DNA of 64,000 nucleotides from assembly GCA_965279285.1 (NCBI GenBank), contig OZ257148.1, forward strand, positions 1,240,001-1,304,000, written 5' to 3'. Below, one piece after another: positions 27,001-35,290 of this stretch (position 1 is the first letter of the stretch; each line of letters starts with the position of its first letter). A model generated the notes under the pieces. The model searched no databases, was not told the DNA's origin, and was given only the letters and a program-made list of their open reading frames with translations. Both the position numbers and the translations under genes were made by a program. This stretch comes from G965279335 sp965279285. GTDB lineage: Bacteria > Pseudomonadota > Gammaproteobacteria > DSM-16500.

Positions 27001-27522
27001 TAATTCAAGATAATAGCGTCCTGCAAAATGTGTTTTCCAAAACGCATAAAGGGTTTCAGCTTGGTTGTTGATCATTCCTTCTTTGTTGCTTTCAATCAAA
27101 GCATGACCTAGATCGCCTTGTTGTGCGCCGGATAAAACAATTAAACCTTCAGCATGTTTTGCTAGCCAAGCATAGGTAATAATTGCTTTATCGATGGTTT
27201 GTCCTTCAGTAAAACTTAATGAAATAAGTTGGATAAGATTTTTGTAACCTTGATTGTTTTGGCACAGTAAAGTAATGCGGAAAGGTGATTTTGGTTGTTT
27301 TTCATTGTGCAACCATAGGTCAGCGCCCAGTATAGGCTTGATGCCTAAACTGAGAGCATTAGTATAAAATTTTACGGCACCAAATAGATTACTTAAGTCG
27401 GTAATAGCAATAGCTGGCATATTGTCTTGTGCCGCTTTATCCATCAGAGAGGGAATTTGTACTATCCCATCGCTTAATGAGTATTCTGTATGGACGCGTA
27501 AATGAATAAACTGTGGATCCAT
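24055..27522 (-). CDS. dnaE: DNA polymerase III alpha subunit
   Basis: The 1155-residue replicative polymerase has an N-terminal PHP domain (FIHLRVHTEYSLSDG). The polymerase palm has the catalytic Asp pair in MPDFDIDFCMEGRDRVIDYV, with GPGRGSGPGSLVAYSLGITDLDP before it. The fingers (FEDIVALVALFRPGPLQSGM), helix-hairpin-helix region (DLRKVNRRVIEALIKAGAFD) and OB fold (VSIIAGVIASTRTIQTKRGDRMAVATLDD) follow in order. AAGGA lies five bases before the ATG. The gene points away from accA, although in most gammaproteobacteria rnhB-dnaE-accA are collinear. The palindromic repeats at 5599-5739 and 27560-27704 bracket the apparent inversion. Confidence 0.97.
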   Translation of the reverse strand: MDPQFIHLRVHTEYSLSDGIVQIPSLMDKAAQDNMPAIAITDLSNLFGAVKFYTNALSLGIKPILGADLWLHNEKQPKSPFRITLLCQNNQGYKNLIQLISLSFTEGQTIDKAIITYAWLAKHAEGLIVLSGAQQGDLGHALIESNKEGMINNQAETLYAFWKTHFAGRYYLELHRINRPQEEIYIQAALAFAESHQIPVIATNDICFLEKDDFEAHETRVCIHEGFILADPRRPKNYSDQQYFRTQAEMVALFADIPAALQNTVEIAKRCNVTLTLGKNFLPRFSVPENYTTETFLAYEAQQGLEQRLKLHYDITADIFSTQRKPYDLRLQMEVDIINNMGFAGYFLIVADFTRWARNNGVPVGPGRGSGPGSLVAYSLGITDLDPLAHELLFERFLNPERVSMPDFDIDFCMEGRDRVIDYVMRTHGRDSVAQIITYGTMAAKAVLRDVGRVLGMSYTHVDKIAKLVPFEIGMTLEKALEQEQLLRDRYNQEDDIRTLIDLARKLEGTTRNVGKHAGGVIIAPGKLTDFTPLYCEFGEPEHIVTQYDKDDVEAVGLVKFDFLGLRTLTIIDWAVQKINQLRAEKNIDPIDIHLLPINDPQTYAILKACKTTAVFQLESRGMKDLVKRLQPDCFEDIVALVALFRPGPLQSGMVDDFINRKHGRSRVIYPHPKLEPILRPTYGVIVYQEQVMQIAQVLAGYSLGAADLLRRAMGKKKPEEMAKQREIFCKGAIAAGVNGDTAASIFDLMEKFAGYGFNKSHSASYALIAYQTAWLKAHYPAAFMAAVLSSDMDNTDKVVHFVEECYALKLKIQAPDVNNCEYAFKVIDEATLAYGLGAIKGAGQAAIEEIVNARNQAGAFIDLFDFCRRLDLRKVNRRVIEALIKAGAFDLLGPHRASIFASVDLALQQAEQHSRAQSLGQHDLFGNGTIEAPKMDYIPAAIWSEHNRLFGEKETLGLYLTGHPIHRYLKELNHFVSDTIVNSRPGQNKVSIIAGVIASTRTIQTKRGDRMAVATLDDSTGQIDILCFSDVYHKYRELLVKDTLIIVEGEINIDEFSGGNRVICREIFSIEQARERFAKYLKISLPAAKSGEMNQLADILKRHRGGNCKIAIDYIRDDAKANLQLSDAWRVRPTEKLLETLREMLSNEDVEIIY

Positions 27523-27559
27523 GTGTTTCCTTGAAAATCAGTAAAGGTCACTGGTAAAA

Positions 27560-27704
27560 TAACTATTCAGTAGCTAAAGAGCTTGGTGGGCACGCTGCGC
27601 TTTGCCCACCCTACTAGATGCCAGCTAGAAGCACGCTGGCATGACAAACTACGTAGGGTGGGCAAAGCGCAGCGTGCCCACCAAGCTCTTTAGCTACTGA
27701 AGTT
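27560..27704. repeat. Palindromic repeat, copy 4 (with inner hairpin)
   Basis: The ends are TAACTATTCAGTAGCTAAAG and CTTTAGCTACTGAAGTTTA. It has two opposed cores and an inner ATGCCAGCTAGAAGCACGCTGGCAT hairpin. It lies between the divergent starts of dnaE and accA and pairs with copy 3 around the inverted block. Confidence 0.9.
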
Positions 27705-27825
27705 TACCTTTGTGAATCATACGGGAATGCGCCTGCTTATCCAACGAAAAAACGCCACTTTCCATTTACCCCCTATATAGGCTATCATTACGGTCTTTTT
27801 GAGCAAATACGGAAATGTCGTCGCT

Positions 27826-28779
27826 ATGAATTTAAATTTCCTTGATTTTGAACAACCTATCGCTGAACTTGAGGCCAAGATACAAGAATTACGCATGGTC
27901 GGAGCAGATAAAGATATTAATATCTCTGATGAAATTATGCGTTTGGAGGCAAAAAGTAAACAGTTAACGAAAGAAGTTTTTTCTCGTTTGACACCCTGGC
28001 AAGTCACTCAGCTGGCGAGGCATCCTTTGCGTCCGCATGCCGCTGATTATATTGAAAGAATTTTCACCGAATTTGATGAGTTACATGGTGATCGCATGAC
28101 AACTCGGGGTCCTTCCATCATATCGGGTATTGCGCGATTTAATGGCCAACCCGTGATGGTTATTGCGCATGAAAAAGGGCGTAAAACCCAGGAAAAAATT
28201 GAACGTAATTTTGGTATGCCAAATCCCGAAGATTATCGTAAAGCGCTACGCATGATGCATATGGCGGAACGTTTTAAATTGCCGATTTTTACTTTTATTG
28301 ATACACCAGGCGCTTATCCAGGAATTGGTGCAGAAGAAAGAAATCAAAGTGAAGCCATTGCTCGTAACTTGTTTGTATTATCACGATTAAAGACCCCTGT
28401 TATTTGTACGGTCACTGGTGAAGGTGGCTCAGGTGGTGCATTAGCGATTGGAGTCGGTGATCGAGTGATGATGTTGCAGTATTCTATTTATTCAGTCATT
28501 TCACCCGAAGGTTGCGCTTCTATTTTATGGAAAAGCGCAGAAAAAGCTTCATTAGCAGCTGAAGCGATGGGTGTGACGGCAGAGAAAAGTTTTCAGTTAG
28601 GTTTAGTCGATCATATACTACCCGAGCCATTAGGCGGCGCGCATCGCGATTATGATGCAATGGCTGTTACTTTAAAAACAGCACTTACGGATAGATTAGC
28701 TGAATTACAAACTTATTCTTTAAATACCTTACTTGAGTTACGGTATAAAAAATTGATGGCGTATGGAATTGCTGTTTAA
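27826..28779 (+). CDS. accA: Acetyl-CoA carboxylase carboxyltransferase alpha subunit
   Basis: AccA with AccD transfers the carboxyl group from biotin to acetyl-CoA, the committed step of fatty acid synthesis. The N-terminus NLNFLDFEQPIAELEAKI is a hallmark of the family. The crotonase-like core shows FTFIDTPGAYPGIGAEERNQSEAIA and GEGGSGGALAIGVGDRV. The frame opens at a TTG at 27799, but the ATG at 27826 gives the canonical start and 317 residues, a normal length. The last 17 bases overlap tilS, so the two are probably co-transcribed. Confidence 0.97.
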   Translation: MNLNFLDFEQPIAELEAKIQELRMVGADKDINISDEIMRLEAKSKQLTKEVFSRLTPWQVTQLARHPLRPHAADYIERIFTEFDELHGDRMTTRGPSIISGIARFNGQPVMVIAHEKGRKTQEKIERNFGMPNPEDYRKALRMMHMAERFKLPIFTFIDTPGAYPGIGAEERNQSEAIARNLFVLSRLKTPVICTVTGEGGSGGALAIGVGDRVMMLQYSIYSVISPEGCASILWKSAEKASLAAEAMGVTAEKSFQLGLVDHILPEPLGGAHRDYDAMAVTLKTALTDRLAELQTYSLNTLLELRYKKLMAYGIAV

Positions 28780-30076
28780 ATCGGTCAAACATTTTTTGCT
28801 GGAACACGGCATCGATAAAACATATTGCTTAGCTTTGAGTGGTGGTTTGGATTCCAGTGTTTTACTTGATTTATTAGCTAAATTGCGTGAGTTGTATCCG
28901 TTTACATTACATGCTGTGCATATTCATCATGGTTTAAGTGTGCATGCTGATAGCTGGGCAATGCATTGTCAAAAATTATGTGCTGAGCGAAATATTCCCC
29001 TAACGCAACTTCGTGTTGATGCTAAAACAATGAGTGGTGAAAGCCCCGAAGAAGTGGCGCGTGAATGTCGTTATGCTGCTTTAGCGCAATCGATTTCCCC
29101 CAATGATATTTTATTAACTGCGCATCATCAAGATGATCAAGCTGAAACGGTTTTGTCACAATTAATTCGTGGTGCTGGCCCACAAGGTTTAGCTGCAATG
29201 CCACGTTTTATTGCATTTCATTCTGGGTTTCATGGTCGGCCGTTATTAGATTTTTCACGCGCAATATTGCATGAGTATGCTGTTTCGCAACAATTAACGT
29301 GGGTTGATGATGAATCCAATGCGAATGTTAATTTTACGCGTAATTTTCTTCGCCATGAAGTAATGCCGTTATTAAAATCGCGTTGGCCACAAGTCACACA
29401 AACCATGGCGCGTGTTGCTGATCATTGCGCAGAAGCACAGCATGTTCTCGATATTTTTATACAGCAAGATTTAGAAAATTGTTATGGTACTGAATTAAAT
29501 ACCGTGTCAGTAAAAAAACTTTTATTATTAAGTGTCGCGCGGCAACGCTTAGTGTTGCGTTTATGGTTAAAACAGCGACATTTTCCTTTGCCATCAACGA
29601 TTAAGTTACAACACATTATGCAGGATTTATTACATGCAGAAAAAGATAAATCACCGCATATAGTTTGGGCGAATGTTGAAATGCGACGTTATCAGGATAA
29701 TATTTATTTGCTGCATTGCTTACCCGCGTATGCAACGACAGAGTGTTATGAATGGGATTTGATGCAACCTTTGATGTTAGCAGAAAATAAAAGGTTACAA
29801 GCAATCGTAACCCAGGGGCAGGGTTTGCGAGTGGATATTACGCAAGTGACAGTTCGTTTTCGTCAAGGAGGAGAGAAAATTCAATTGCCTGGTCGTACCC
29901 ATAGTCACGCATTAAAAAAACTTTTTCAAACATGGGGCGTGCCGCCTTGGTTGCGAGATAGAATTCCTTTGCTTTTTGTTGGGGATGAGCTAGTGGCTGT
30001 GGTTGGTTGGGTGGTTGCGGAAGCATTTGTTGCACGAGAGGGTGAACAAGGTAGATTGGTTACGTGGATAGAATGA
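28763..30076 (+). CDS. tilS: tRNA(Ile)-lysidine synthetase
   Basis: TilS converts cytidine-34 of tRNA-Ile(CAU) to lysidine, which changes the decoding from AUG to AUA. The PP-loop ATP site ALSGGLDSSVLLDLL is at about residues 23-37, followed by HAVHIHHGLS and LLTAHHQDDQAETVLSQLIRGAG. The middle and C-terminal domains continue to RQGGEKIQLPGRTHSHALKKLFQ...PPWLRDRIPLLF, the TilS C-terminal signature. Length (437) is normal. The start lies within the accA coding end, which suggests coupled translation. Confidence 0.96.
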   Translation: MELLFKSVKHFLLEHGIDKTYCLALSGGLDSSVLLDLLAKLRELYPFTLHAVHIHHGLSVHADSWAMHCQKLCAERNIPLTQLRVDAKTMSGESPEEVARECRYAALAQSISPNDILLTAHHQDDQAETVLSQLIRGAGPQGLAAMPRFIAFHSGFHGRPLLDFSRAILHEYAVSQQLTWVDDESNANVNFTRNFLRHEVMPLLKSRWPQVTQTMARVADHCAEAQHVLDIFIQQDLENCYGTELNTVSVKKLLLLSVARQRLVLRLWLKQRHFPLPSTIKLQHIMQDLLHAEKDKSPHIVWANVEMRRYQDNIYLLHCLPAYATTECYEWDLMQPLMLAENKRLQAIVTQGQGLRVDITQVTVRFRQGGEKIQLPGRTHSHALKKLFQTWGVPPWLRDRIPLLFVGDELVAVVGWVVAEAFVAREGEQGRLVTWIE

Positions 30077-30083
30077 TGGTGTT

Positions 30084-30114
30084 GGTGGGCACGCTGCGCT
30101 TTGCCCACCCTACA
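30084..30114. repeat. Palindromic repeat core, single copy
   Basis: One GGTGGGCACGCTGCGC...CCCACCCTACA core immediately follows tilS. No second arm or outer terminus is present. Confidence 0.85.
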
Positions 30115-30121
30115 TTTAATT

Positions 30122-30337
30122 TTATTTTTTGCAGTTGCAGTTGTTACAACATTTGCAACTACGAAAACCACATAGAAATTTAACTAAGGCACCAAAAGCA
30201 AGAATCGGCAGTGCAACATCAAAAAAATCACGAAATACAATAAGACGAACAATTTCATCGCGGGGTAAGGTGAGAGTCAATATACCACCGATTAACGCAA
30301 CCAAAATGATCAAGCCAACGAATATTCTAAGTAGCAT
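30122..30337 (-). CDS. Small membrane protein with Cys-rich tail
   Basis: The 71-residue product has an N-terminal hydrophobic segment (FVGLIILVALIGGILTLTL), a second one (FFDVALPILAFGALVKFL) and a tail with five Cys (CGFRSCKCCNNCNCKK). The tail could bind metal or be cytoplasmic. GAGG lies eight bases before the ATG. I recognise no family with confidence; the pattern resembles small DUF1049-like (LapA-type) membrane proteins. It lies convergent to tilS. Confidence 0.6.
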   Translation of the reverse strand: MLLRIFVGLIILVALIGGILTLTLPRDEIVRLIVFRDFFDVALPILAFGALVKFLCGFRSCKCCNNCNCKK

Positions 30338-30490
30338 AATTTTTCCTCATATTAAATTTTAAAACTGTTCTAAAGCCTAAATCTAGATGGGGTTGGAGTC
30401 AAATGATATTCACGTAAGAGGGTGATTCAATTGCGTGGTGCGCTTGATTTTGTTAAAGTCGCTCAATTGTAGATGAGTGGCAGTATATTT

Positions 30491-32149
30491 ATGACGCACT
30501 ATATATTTATCACCGGTGGGGTTGTGTCTTCTTTAGGGAAGGGGATAGCTTCTGCTTCACTCGGCGCCATACTAGAGGCGCGTGGCCTTAAGGTGACGTT
30601 GATGAAATTAGACCCTTATATCAATGTTGATCCTGGTACGATGAACCCTTTGCAGCATGGTGAAGTTTTTGTCACTGAAGACGGAGCCGAGACTGATCTT
30701 GATTTAGGCCATTACGAAAGATTTGTTCGAATAACAACCAAAAAATCCAATAATTTTACCACAGGTCGTGTTTACGCTAATGTTATTCGCAATGAACGTC
30801 GAGGTGATTATTTAGGCGGTACAGTTCAGGTTATTCCGCATATTACTGATGAAATTAAGCGCTGTATTATTGCTGGAGCCAGCGATGTTGATATTGCGTT
30901 AATTGAGATTGGTGGCACCGTAGGTGATATTGAGTCTTTGCCTTTCTTAGAAGCAATTCGGCAAATGCGCGTTGAAATGGGGCGGCATAATGCATTATTC
31001 ATTCATTTGACGTTGATTCCGTATATTGAAACAGCGGGAGAAATTAAAACAAAACCAACGCAACACTCAGTCAAAGAATTACGTTCTATTGGTATTCAAC
31101 CCGATATTTTATTGTGCCGCTGTGATCGGCCATTACCTGAAAATGCGCGTTCTAAAATTGCATTATTTACTAACGTGGAAAAGCGTGCAGTCATTCCTTT
31201 ACAGGATGTTGATTTTGTTTATCAAATTCCGATGGAATTACATCAGCAAGGTTTAGATGAAATTGTTGTGGAATTATTAGGTATACAAGCTAAGCCAGCT
31301 GATTTGAGTGAGTGGGAAAGAGTTGTTGATGCCTATCGACATCCGACTTCTGACGTAGTGATCGGTATGGTAGGTAAGTATGTTGATTTGACAGAATCTT
31401 ATAAATCATTATCAGAAGCATTAATTCACGCAGGCATTCAAACACGCACTCGTGTACACATTCAATATATTGATTCTGAAGATCTTGAAAAAGTTGGCCC
31501 TGGCGCATTAAAAAAAGTCGATGGTATTATTGTTCCTGGTGGTTTTGGCCAACGTGGTATTGAAGGTAAAATTCTTGCTGCGCAATTTGCACGGGAAAAT
31601 AATATTCCTTATTTAGGTATTTGTTTAGGTATGCAAATTGCTTTAATTGAATTTGCGCGCCATAAAGCGAATATGCCGCAAGCAAATAGTAGTGAATTTG
31701 ATATGAATACGCCGTATCCGGTTGTTGCATTAGTGACTGATTGGACGGATCAAGCCGGCCAAAAAGAAGTGCGACATGAGCATTCAGATAAGGGTGGTAC
31801 TATGCGTTTAGGTGGTCAAGAATGTCACTTAGTTGCTGGTACGCTGACACAAAAATTATATAACAAAAAAATAATTACTGAGCGACATCGTCATCGGTAT
31901 GAAGTGAATAATATCTTGCTACCGGCAATTGAAAAAGCAGGTTTAAAAGTTTCAGGTCGATCGCAAGATAATTTAGTTGAAATGATAGAATTACCTGAGC
32001 ACCCTTGGTTTGTTGGTTGTCAGTTTCATCCAGAATTTACTTCAACACCACGTGATGGTCATCCACTTTTTTCTGGATTTATTCAATCCGCAATAGTTTA
32101 TCGGGAGCAAGAGCATGCAGTTGACTGGTTTCGAAATCGGGTTAAATAA
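30491..32149 (+). CDS. pyrG: CTP synthase
   Basis: CTP synthase makes CTP from UTP with glutamine-derived ammonia. The synthase domain starts HYIFITGGVVSSLGKGIASASLG and has MKLDPYINVDPGTMNPLQHGEV. The C-terminal class I glutamine amidotransferase domain shows GGFGQRG, the nucleophile Cys in YLGICLGMQIA, and the His-Glu of GCQFHPEFTSTP. The frame is also open from an ATG at 30473; the ATG at 30491 gives the usual short MTHYIFITGG start and 552 residues. The 3' end overlaps kdsA by 35 bases. Confidence 0.97.
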   Translation: MTHYIFITGGVVSSLGKGIASASLGAILEARGLKVTLMKLDPYINVDPGTMNPLQHGEVFVTEDGAETDLDLGHYERFVRITTKKSNNFTTGRVYANVIRNERRGDYLGGTVQVIPHITDEIKRCIIAGASDVDIALIEIGGTVGDIESLPFLEAIRQMRVEMGRHNALFIHLTLIPYIETAGEIKTKPTQHSVKELRSIGIQPDILLCRCDRPLPENARSKIALFTNVEKRAVIPLQDVDFVYQIPMELHQQGLDEIVVELLGIQAKPADLSEWERVVDAYRHPTSDVVIGMVGKYVDLTESYKSLSEALIHAGIQTRTRVHIQYIDSEDLEKVGPGALKKVDGIIVPGGFGQRGIEGKILAAQFARENNIPYLGICLGMQIALIEFARHKANMPQANSSEFDMNTPYPVVALVTDWTDQAGQKEVRHEHSDKGGTMRLGGQECHLVAGTLTQKLYNKKIITERHRHRYEVNNILLPAIEKAGLKVSGRSQDNLVEMIELPEHPWFVGCQFHPEFTSTPRDGHPLFSGFIQSAIVYREQEHAVDWFRNRVK

Positions 32150-32954
32150 ACCATTTTTTTTAATTGCAGGTCCCTGTGTTATTGAGAGTGAACAATTCTC
32201 GATTGATACCGCGGGAATTTTAAAAGAAATAACTCAACGTTTAAAAATAAATTTTATTTATAAATCGTCATTTGATAAAGCAAACCGTTCATCACGTGAT
32301 AGTTTTCGCGGGCCGGGTGTAGATGAAGGTTTGCGCATTTTACAACAAGTCAAAAAAACAGTAGGTGTGCCCGTATTAACAGACGTGCATGAAGACTCAC
32401 CGATTGAAGAAATTGCACAAGTTGTTGATGTATTGCAAACGCCAGCATTTTTGTGTCGTCAAACAAATTATATTGAACGTGTAGCACGACAAAATATTCC
32501 AGTGAATATTAAAAAGGGCCAATTTCTTGCGCCATGGGATATGAAAAATGTGGTGGATAAAGCTTTAAGTACAGGTAATAAAAATATTATGGTGTGTGAG
32601 CGTGGTGTGTCATTTGGTTATAACAATTTAGTTTCAGATATGCGCTCTTTGGCAGCGATGAGGGATACAGGATGTCCTGTTGTCTTTGATGCAACCCATT
32701 CAGTACAGTTGCCAGGGGGTTTAGGAACCAAGACCGGCGGGCAACGACAATTTGTGCCTGTGTTAGCGCGCGCCGCGATTGCTGCAGGAGTAGCAGGATT
32801 ATTTATGGAAACGCATCCTGATCCTGATTATGCGCCTTCAGATGGGCCTAATATGTGGCCATTAGGAAAGTTAGAAGAAATGTTAGTTTGTTTGCAAGAG
32901 TTGGATGCGACAGTAAAACGTTGTGGGTTTATAGAAGAATCAATTTTCTCTTGA
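32115..32954 (+). CDS. kdsA: 3-deoxy-8-phosphooctulonate synthase
   Basis: KdsA condenses phosphoenolpyruvate with arabinose 5-phosphate to make KDO 8-phosphate for the lipopolysaccharide inner core. FLIAGPCVIESE opens the TIM barrel. IYKSSFDKANRSS, FLCRQTNYI, KGQFLAPWDMKN, FDATHSVQLPGG and ETHPDPDYAPSDGPNMWPL are all family motifs. The length (279) is typical. It overlaps the end of pyrG, and the pyrG-kdsA order is common in gammaproteobacteria, often followed by eno; here eno is absent. Confidence 0.97.
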   Translation: MQLTGFEIGLNKPFFLIAGPCVIESEQFSIDTAGILKEITQRLKINFIYKSSFDKANRSSRDSFRGPGVDEGLRILQQVKKTVGVPVLTDVHEDSPIEEIAQVVDVLQTPAFLCRQTNYIERVARQNIPVNIKKGQFLAPWDMKNVVDKALSTGNKNIMVCERGVSFGYNNLVSDMRSLAAMRDTGCPVVFDATHSVQLPGGLGTKTGGQRQFVPVLARAAIAAGVAGLFMETHPDPDYAPSDGPNMWPLGKLEEMLVCLQELDATVKRCGFIEESIFS

Positions 32955-33046
32955 GCCTGTGCTTTTATTTTGGTAGTTTAGCCAGCGTCAATAAGTTCTG
33001 CCTATGTCTTTAGGCAATAATAAAATAGCTATGAAATGAGGGCGTC

Positions 33047-34681
33047 ATGAAGATAACTCGATTGGTATTAAATTTATGTTTAGTGGGGATAGTGAGTTCG
33101 TCAGTTTTTGCGCAGTCAAATGCTGATATTTCTTCTCGTACTCAGGCATTAGAGCAACAATTAGCAGCGATACAAAAAGAATTAGTGGGTTTAAAAAAAG
33201 CAGTTAATGCTGATTCAACAACTCGATCGAATCGTAAGGCAAGTAAGACACGTGCTGCTTCGTCTAGCGTGACTGTTAATGCAGCAACAGCCGAAAAAGC
33301 AGATTTAAATGATGTTAATGCGCCACAAATTAGCGGCCCTAGTAGCTTACCTGATTTGGATTCATTACGTTATTTACCTATCGACTTAGATGTGCCAGGT
33401 CAATCCTTTGTTTCATCAGGCCCTTACCTTGGAATTCCATTAGAATATTCGGGTTCAAATTTAATTATTAATAGTCCTAGTATTAATGAAGATGTGTTGT
33501 TATTAAAAATGCGTCAAAACATTAATCAACGTTTAGATGCTTTAGGTATGAAGCGCGCAGAAGATAAATCTCATTTACTACTCAGTGGATTTATTGAAGG
33601 TACAGGTGCCTATAAAGGCAAAGGTAATGGTGCAAGCACTTCGACTGTTGAATTGAGTGGTGCTAACTTAGATGCTTATATTTTAGGCCCTAGCTCTTGG
33701 ACATCCGGTTTAATGGAGTTTGCTTACGACAATAGTGCTGGTGCTCAAGAAGGTTCGCTGTATACGAATGCACGAACACAAAACTCACGTGTTTACATTA
33801 ATAAAGCGTTTATTATCTTAGGTGATTTTTCTCAATCACCATTTTATGCCACGTTAGGTCAATTTTACGTGCCATTTGGTGTCTATAGTACGACCATGGT
33901 AACAACGCCGGTCACCAAAGCATTAGCAGTAACACAAGCTCGAGCTTTAAATTTTGGTTATCAACAACAAAGTGCAAATGCTTTGTTTGGTGCTTTGTAT
34001 TTATTTAGAGGTGATAGTCATGGATCGGCGACTAATCGCGTTAACAATGGCGGATTAAATGTGGGTTATCGCATGAAAACCGGTCCATTCTCAGAAGTAT
34101 TCGGTGGGGGTGTGATTGCTAATATTGCTGATTCGCAATTAATACAAAATACGGGTTTACAATCATCGGGTTTATTTGGTGGCTTAGGTGCAACAGGTAC
34201 TTGTACTTTAACCAATGGTTTAGGTAGTACAGCATGTGGTAATGAACATATTGTACATCGAGTGCCGGCTTATGATGTCAATGCAAAATTTACAATAGGG
34301 CATGAAGTTGATATTTTAGCGGAATATATTACGACGTCGACAAATTTCAATTCAAGTAATTTGCAAGTTAATTCACATGGCGCACGTCCTCAAGCCTTGG
34401 ATGTAGAAGCTATTTATTCTTTTGAAACATTTGCACATCCCACATCAGCGGGTATTTCTTATCAGATGACTAGAGATGGATTAATACTTGGGTTGCCAGC
34501 AAAACGTTATTCTCTTGCCATGAACACGTCTATTTGGCGTAATACTTTAGAAAGTTTAGAGTTTCGTCATGATGTTAATTACAGTGGTAGTGTCACTTCT
34601 TCTGGATCGGGTGTTGTTGGTCCACAAGGAACAGGTCAATCGAATAATGTAGTAACTGCGCAAATCGATCTGTATTTTTAG
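33047..34681 (+). CDS. LbtU-like outer-membrane porin (DUF3573 type)
   Basis: The 544-residue product has a classical signal peptide with likely cleavage at VFA-QS (residues about 1-22). A short coiled coil follows (ALEQQLAAIQKELVGLKKAV), then a Ser/Ala linker and a long region of alternating strands rich in Gly, Ser and aromatic residues, ending in IDLYF, an outer-membrane C-terminus. The N-terminal coiled coil plus barrel resembles LbtU, the legiobactin siderophore receptor of Legionella, and related DUF3573 proteins. Siderophore transport is inferred by similarity only. ATGAGGG lies upstream of the ATG. Confidence 0.8.
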   Translation: MKITRLVLNLCLVGIVSSSVFAQSNADISSRTQALEQQLAAIQKELVGLKKAVNADSTTRSNRKASKTRAASSSVTVNAATAEKADLNDVNAPQISGPSSLPDLDSLRYLPIDLDVPGQSFVSSGPYLGIPLEYSGSNLIINSPSINEDVLLLKMRQNINQRLDALGMKRAEDKSHLLLSGFIEGTGAYKGKGNGASTSTVELSGANLDAYILGPSSWTSGLMEFAYDNSAGAQEGSLYTNARTQNSRVYINKAFIILGDFSQSPFYATLGQFYVPFGVYSTTMVTTPVTKALAVTQARALNFGYQQQSANALFGALYLFRGDSHGSATNRVNNGGLNVGYRMKTGPFSEVFGGGVIANIADSQLIQNTGLQSSGLFGGLGATGTCTLTNGLGSTACGNEHIVHRVPAYDVNAKFTIGHEVDILAEYITTSTNFNSSNLQVNSHGARPQALDVEAIYSFETFAHPTSAGISYQMTRDGLILGLPAKRYSLAMNTSIWRNTLESLEFRHDVNYSGSVTSSGSGVVGPQGTGQSNNVVTAQIDLYF

Positions 34682-34689
34682 TCTTTATC

Positions 34690-34715
34690 TACGTAGCGCG
34701 GCGACGCGCTACGTA
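34690..34715. terminator. Bidirectional terminator-like hairpin
   Basis: TACGTAGCGCG and CGCGCTACGTA form a perfect 11-bp stem with a 4-base loop. It lies between the convergent porin and DUF1841 genes. It lacks a long T-run, so rho-independent activity is uncertain. Confidence 0.6.
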
Positions 34716-34720
34716 CTTAT

Positions 34721-35134
34721 TTAAAGTAATTTTTTCAATCCTTCAAGATATTCAGCTTCTCCTGGCATTTTGCCATTTTGCTGTGATTCCCATAATGTTT
34801 TAGCAAGATATTCCATCATTTGATGTTCTGCATGATGAATGTCTTTATATTTTTCACAAAGCTGTTGGTAGATTTGCCCAATTCCTGCAGGTCGGTGTGT
34901 TGCAACTTGTTCTCGAATACCAAGATGTAAACTCATGTGGAGGAAAGGATTAGAATCAGCAAAGTCTTTAGCATGATAACTTGCTGGATCATCTAAGATA
35001 TTTTGGTATTCGGGGTGCATTAAAATAATATCGATGAGCTGTGCTTCAAGTGGTTGTAAAGGCTGTTTTTCTTTATGTTTTTGCCAGGCAGCAAAAAAAA
35101 TTTTTCTATATTCATCACGATTGTCTGAAAACAT
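34721..35134 (-). CDS. DUF1841 family protein
   Basis: The 137-residue cytoplasmic protein is recognised by RDEYRKIFFAAWQKHKEKQPLQPLEAQLIDIILMHPEYQ and NPFLHMSLHLGIREQVATHRP, typical of DUF1841. The function of the family is unknown. It is commonly found near nth in gammaproteobacteria, as here, with a palindromic repeat between the two. The start at 35134 is the only likely ATG. Confidence 0.85.
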   Translation of the reverse strand: MFSDNRDEYRKIFFAAWQKHKEKQPLQPLEAQLIDIILMHPEYQNILDDPASYHAKDFADSNPFLHMSLHLGIREQVATHRPAGIGQIYQQLCEKYKDIHHAEHQMMEYLAKTLWESQQNGKMPGEAEYLEGLKKLL

Positions 35135-35167
35135 GGTTACCTCAAGACAGGCTAGTTGGTTTTGTTG

Positions 35168-35290
35168 TAACTATTTAGTAGCTAGCGAGGTTGGTGGGCA
35201 CGCTGCGCTTTGCCCACCCTACAATATCTAACAACGTAGGGTGGGCAAAGCGCAGCGTGCCCACCAACCTCGCTAGCTACTGAATGGTCA
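35168..35290. repeat. Palindromic repeat, copy 5
   Basis: The ends are TAACTATTTAGTAGCTAGCG and CGCTAGCTACTGAATGGTCA. Two opposed cores are joined by a 14-base loop. The right terminus runs into the end of nth, whose stop lies at 35288-35290. Confidence 0.9.
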
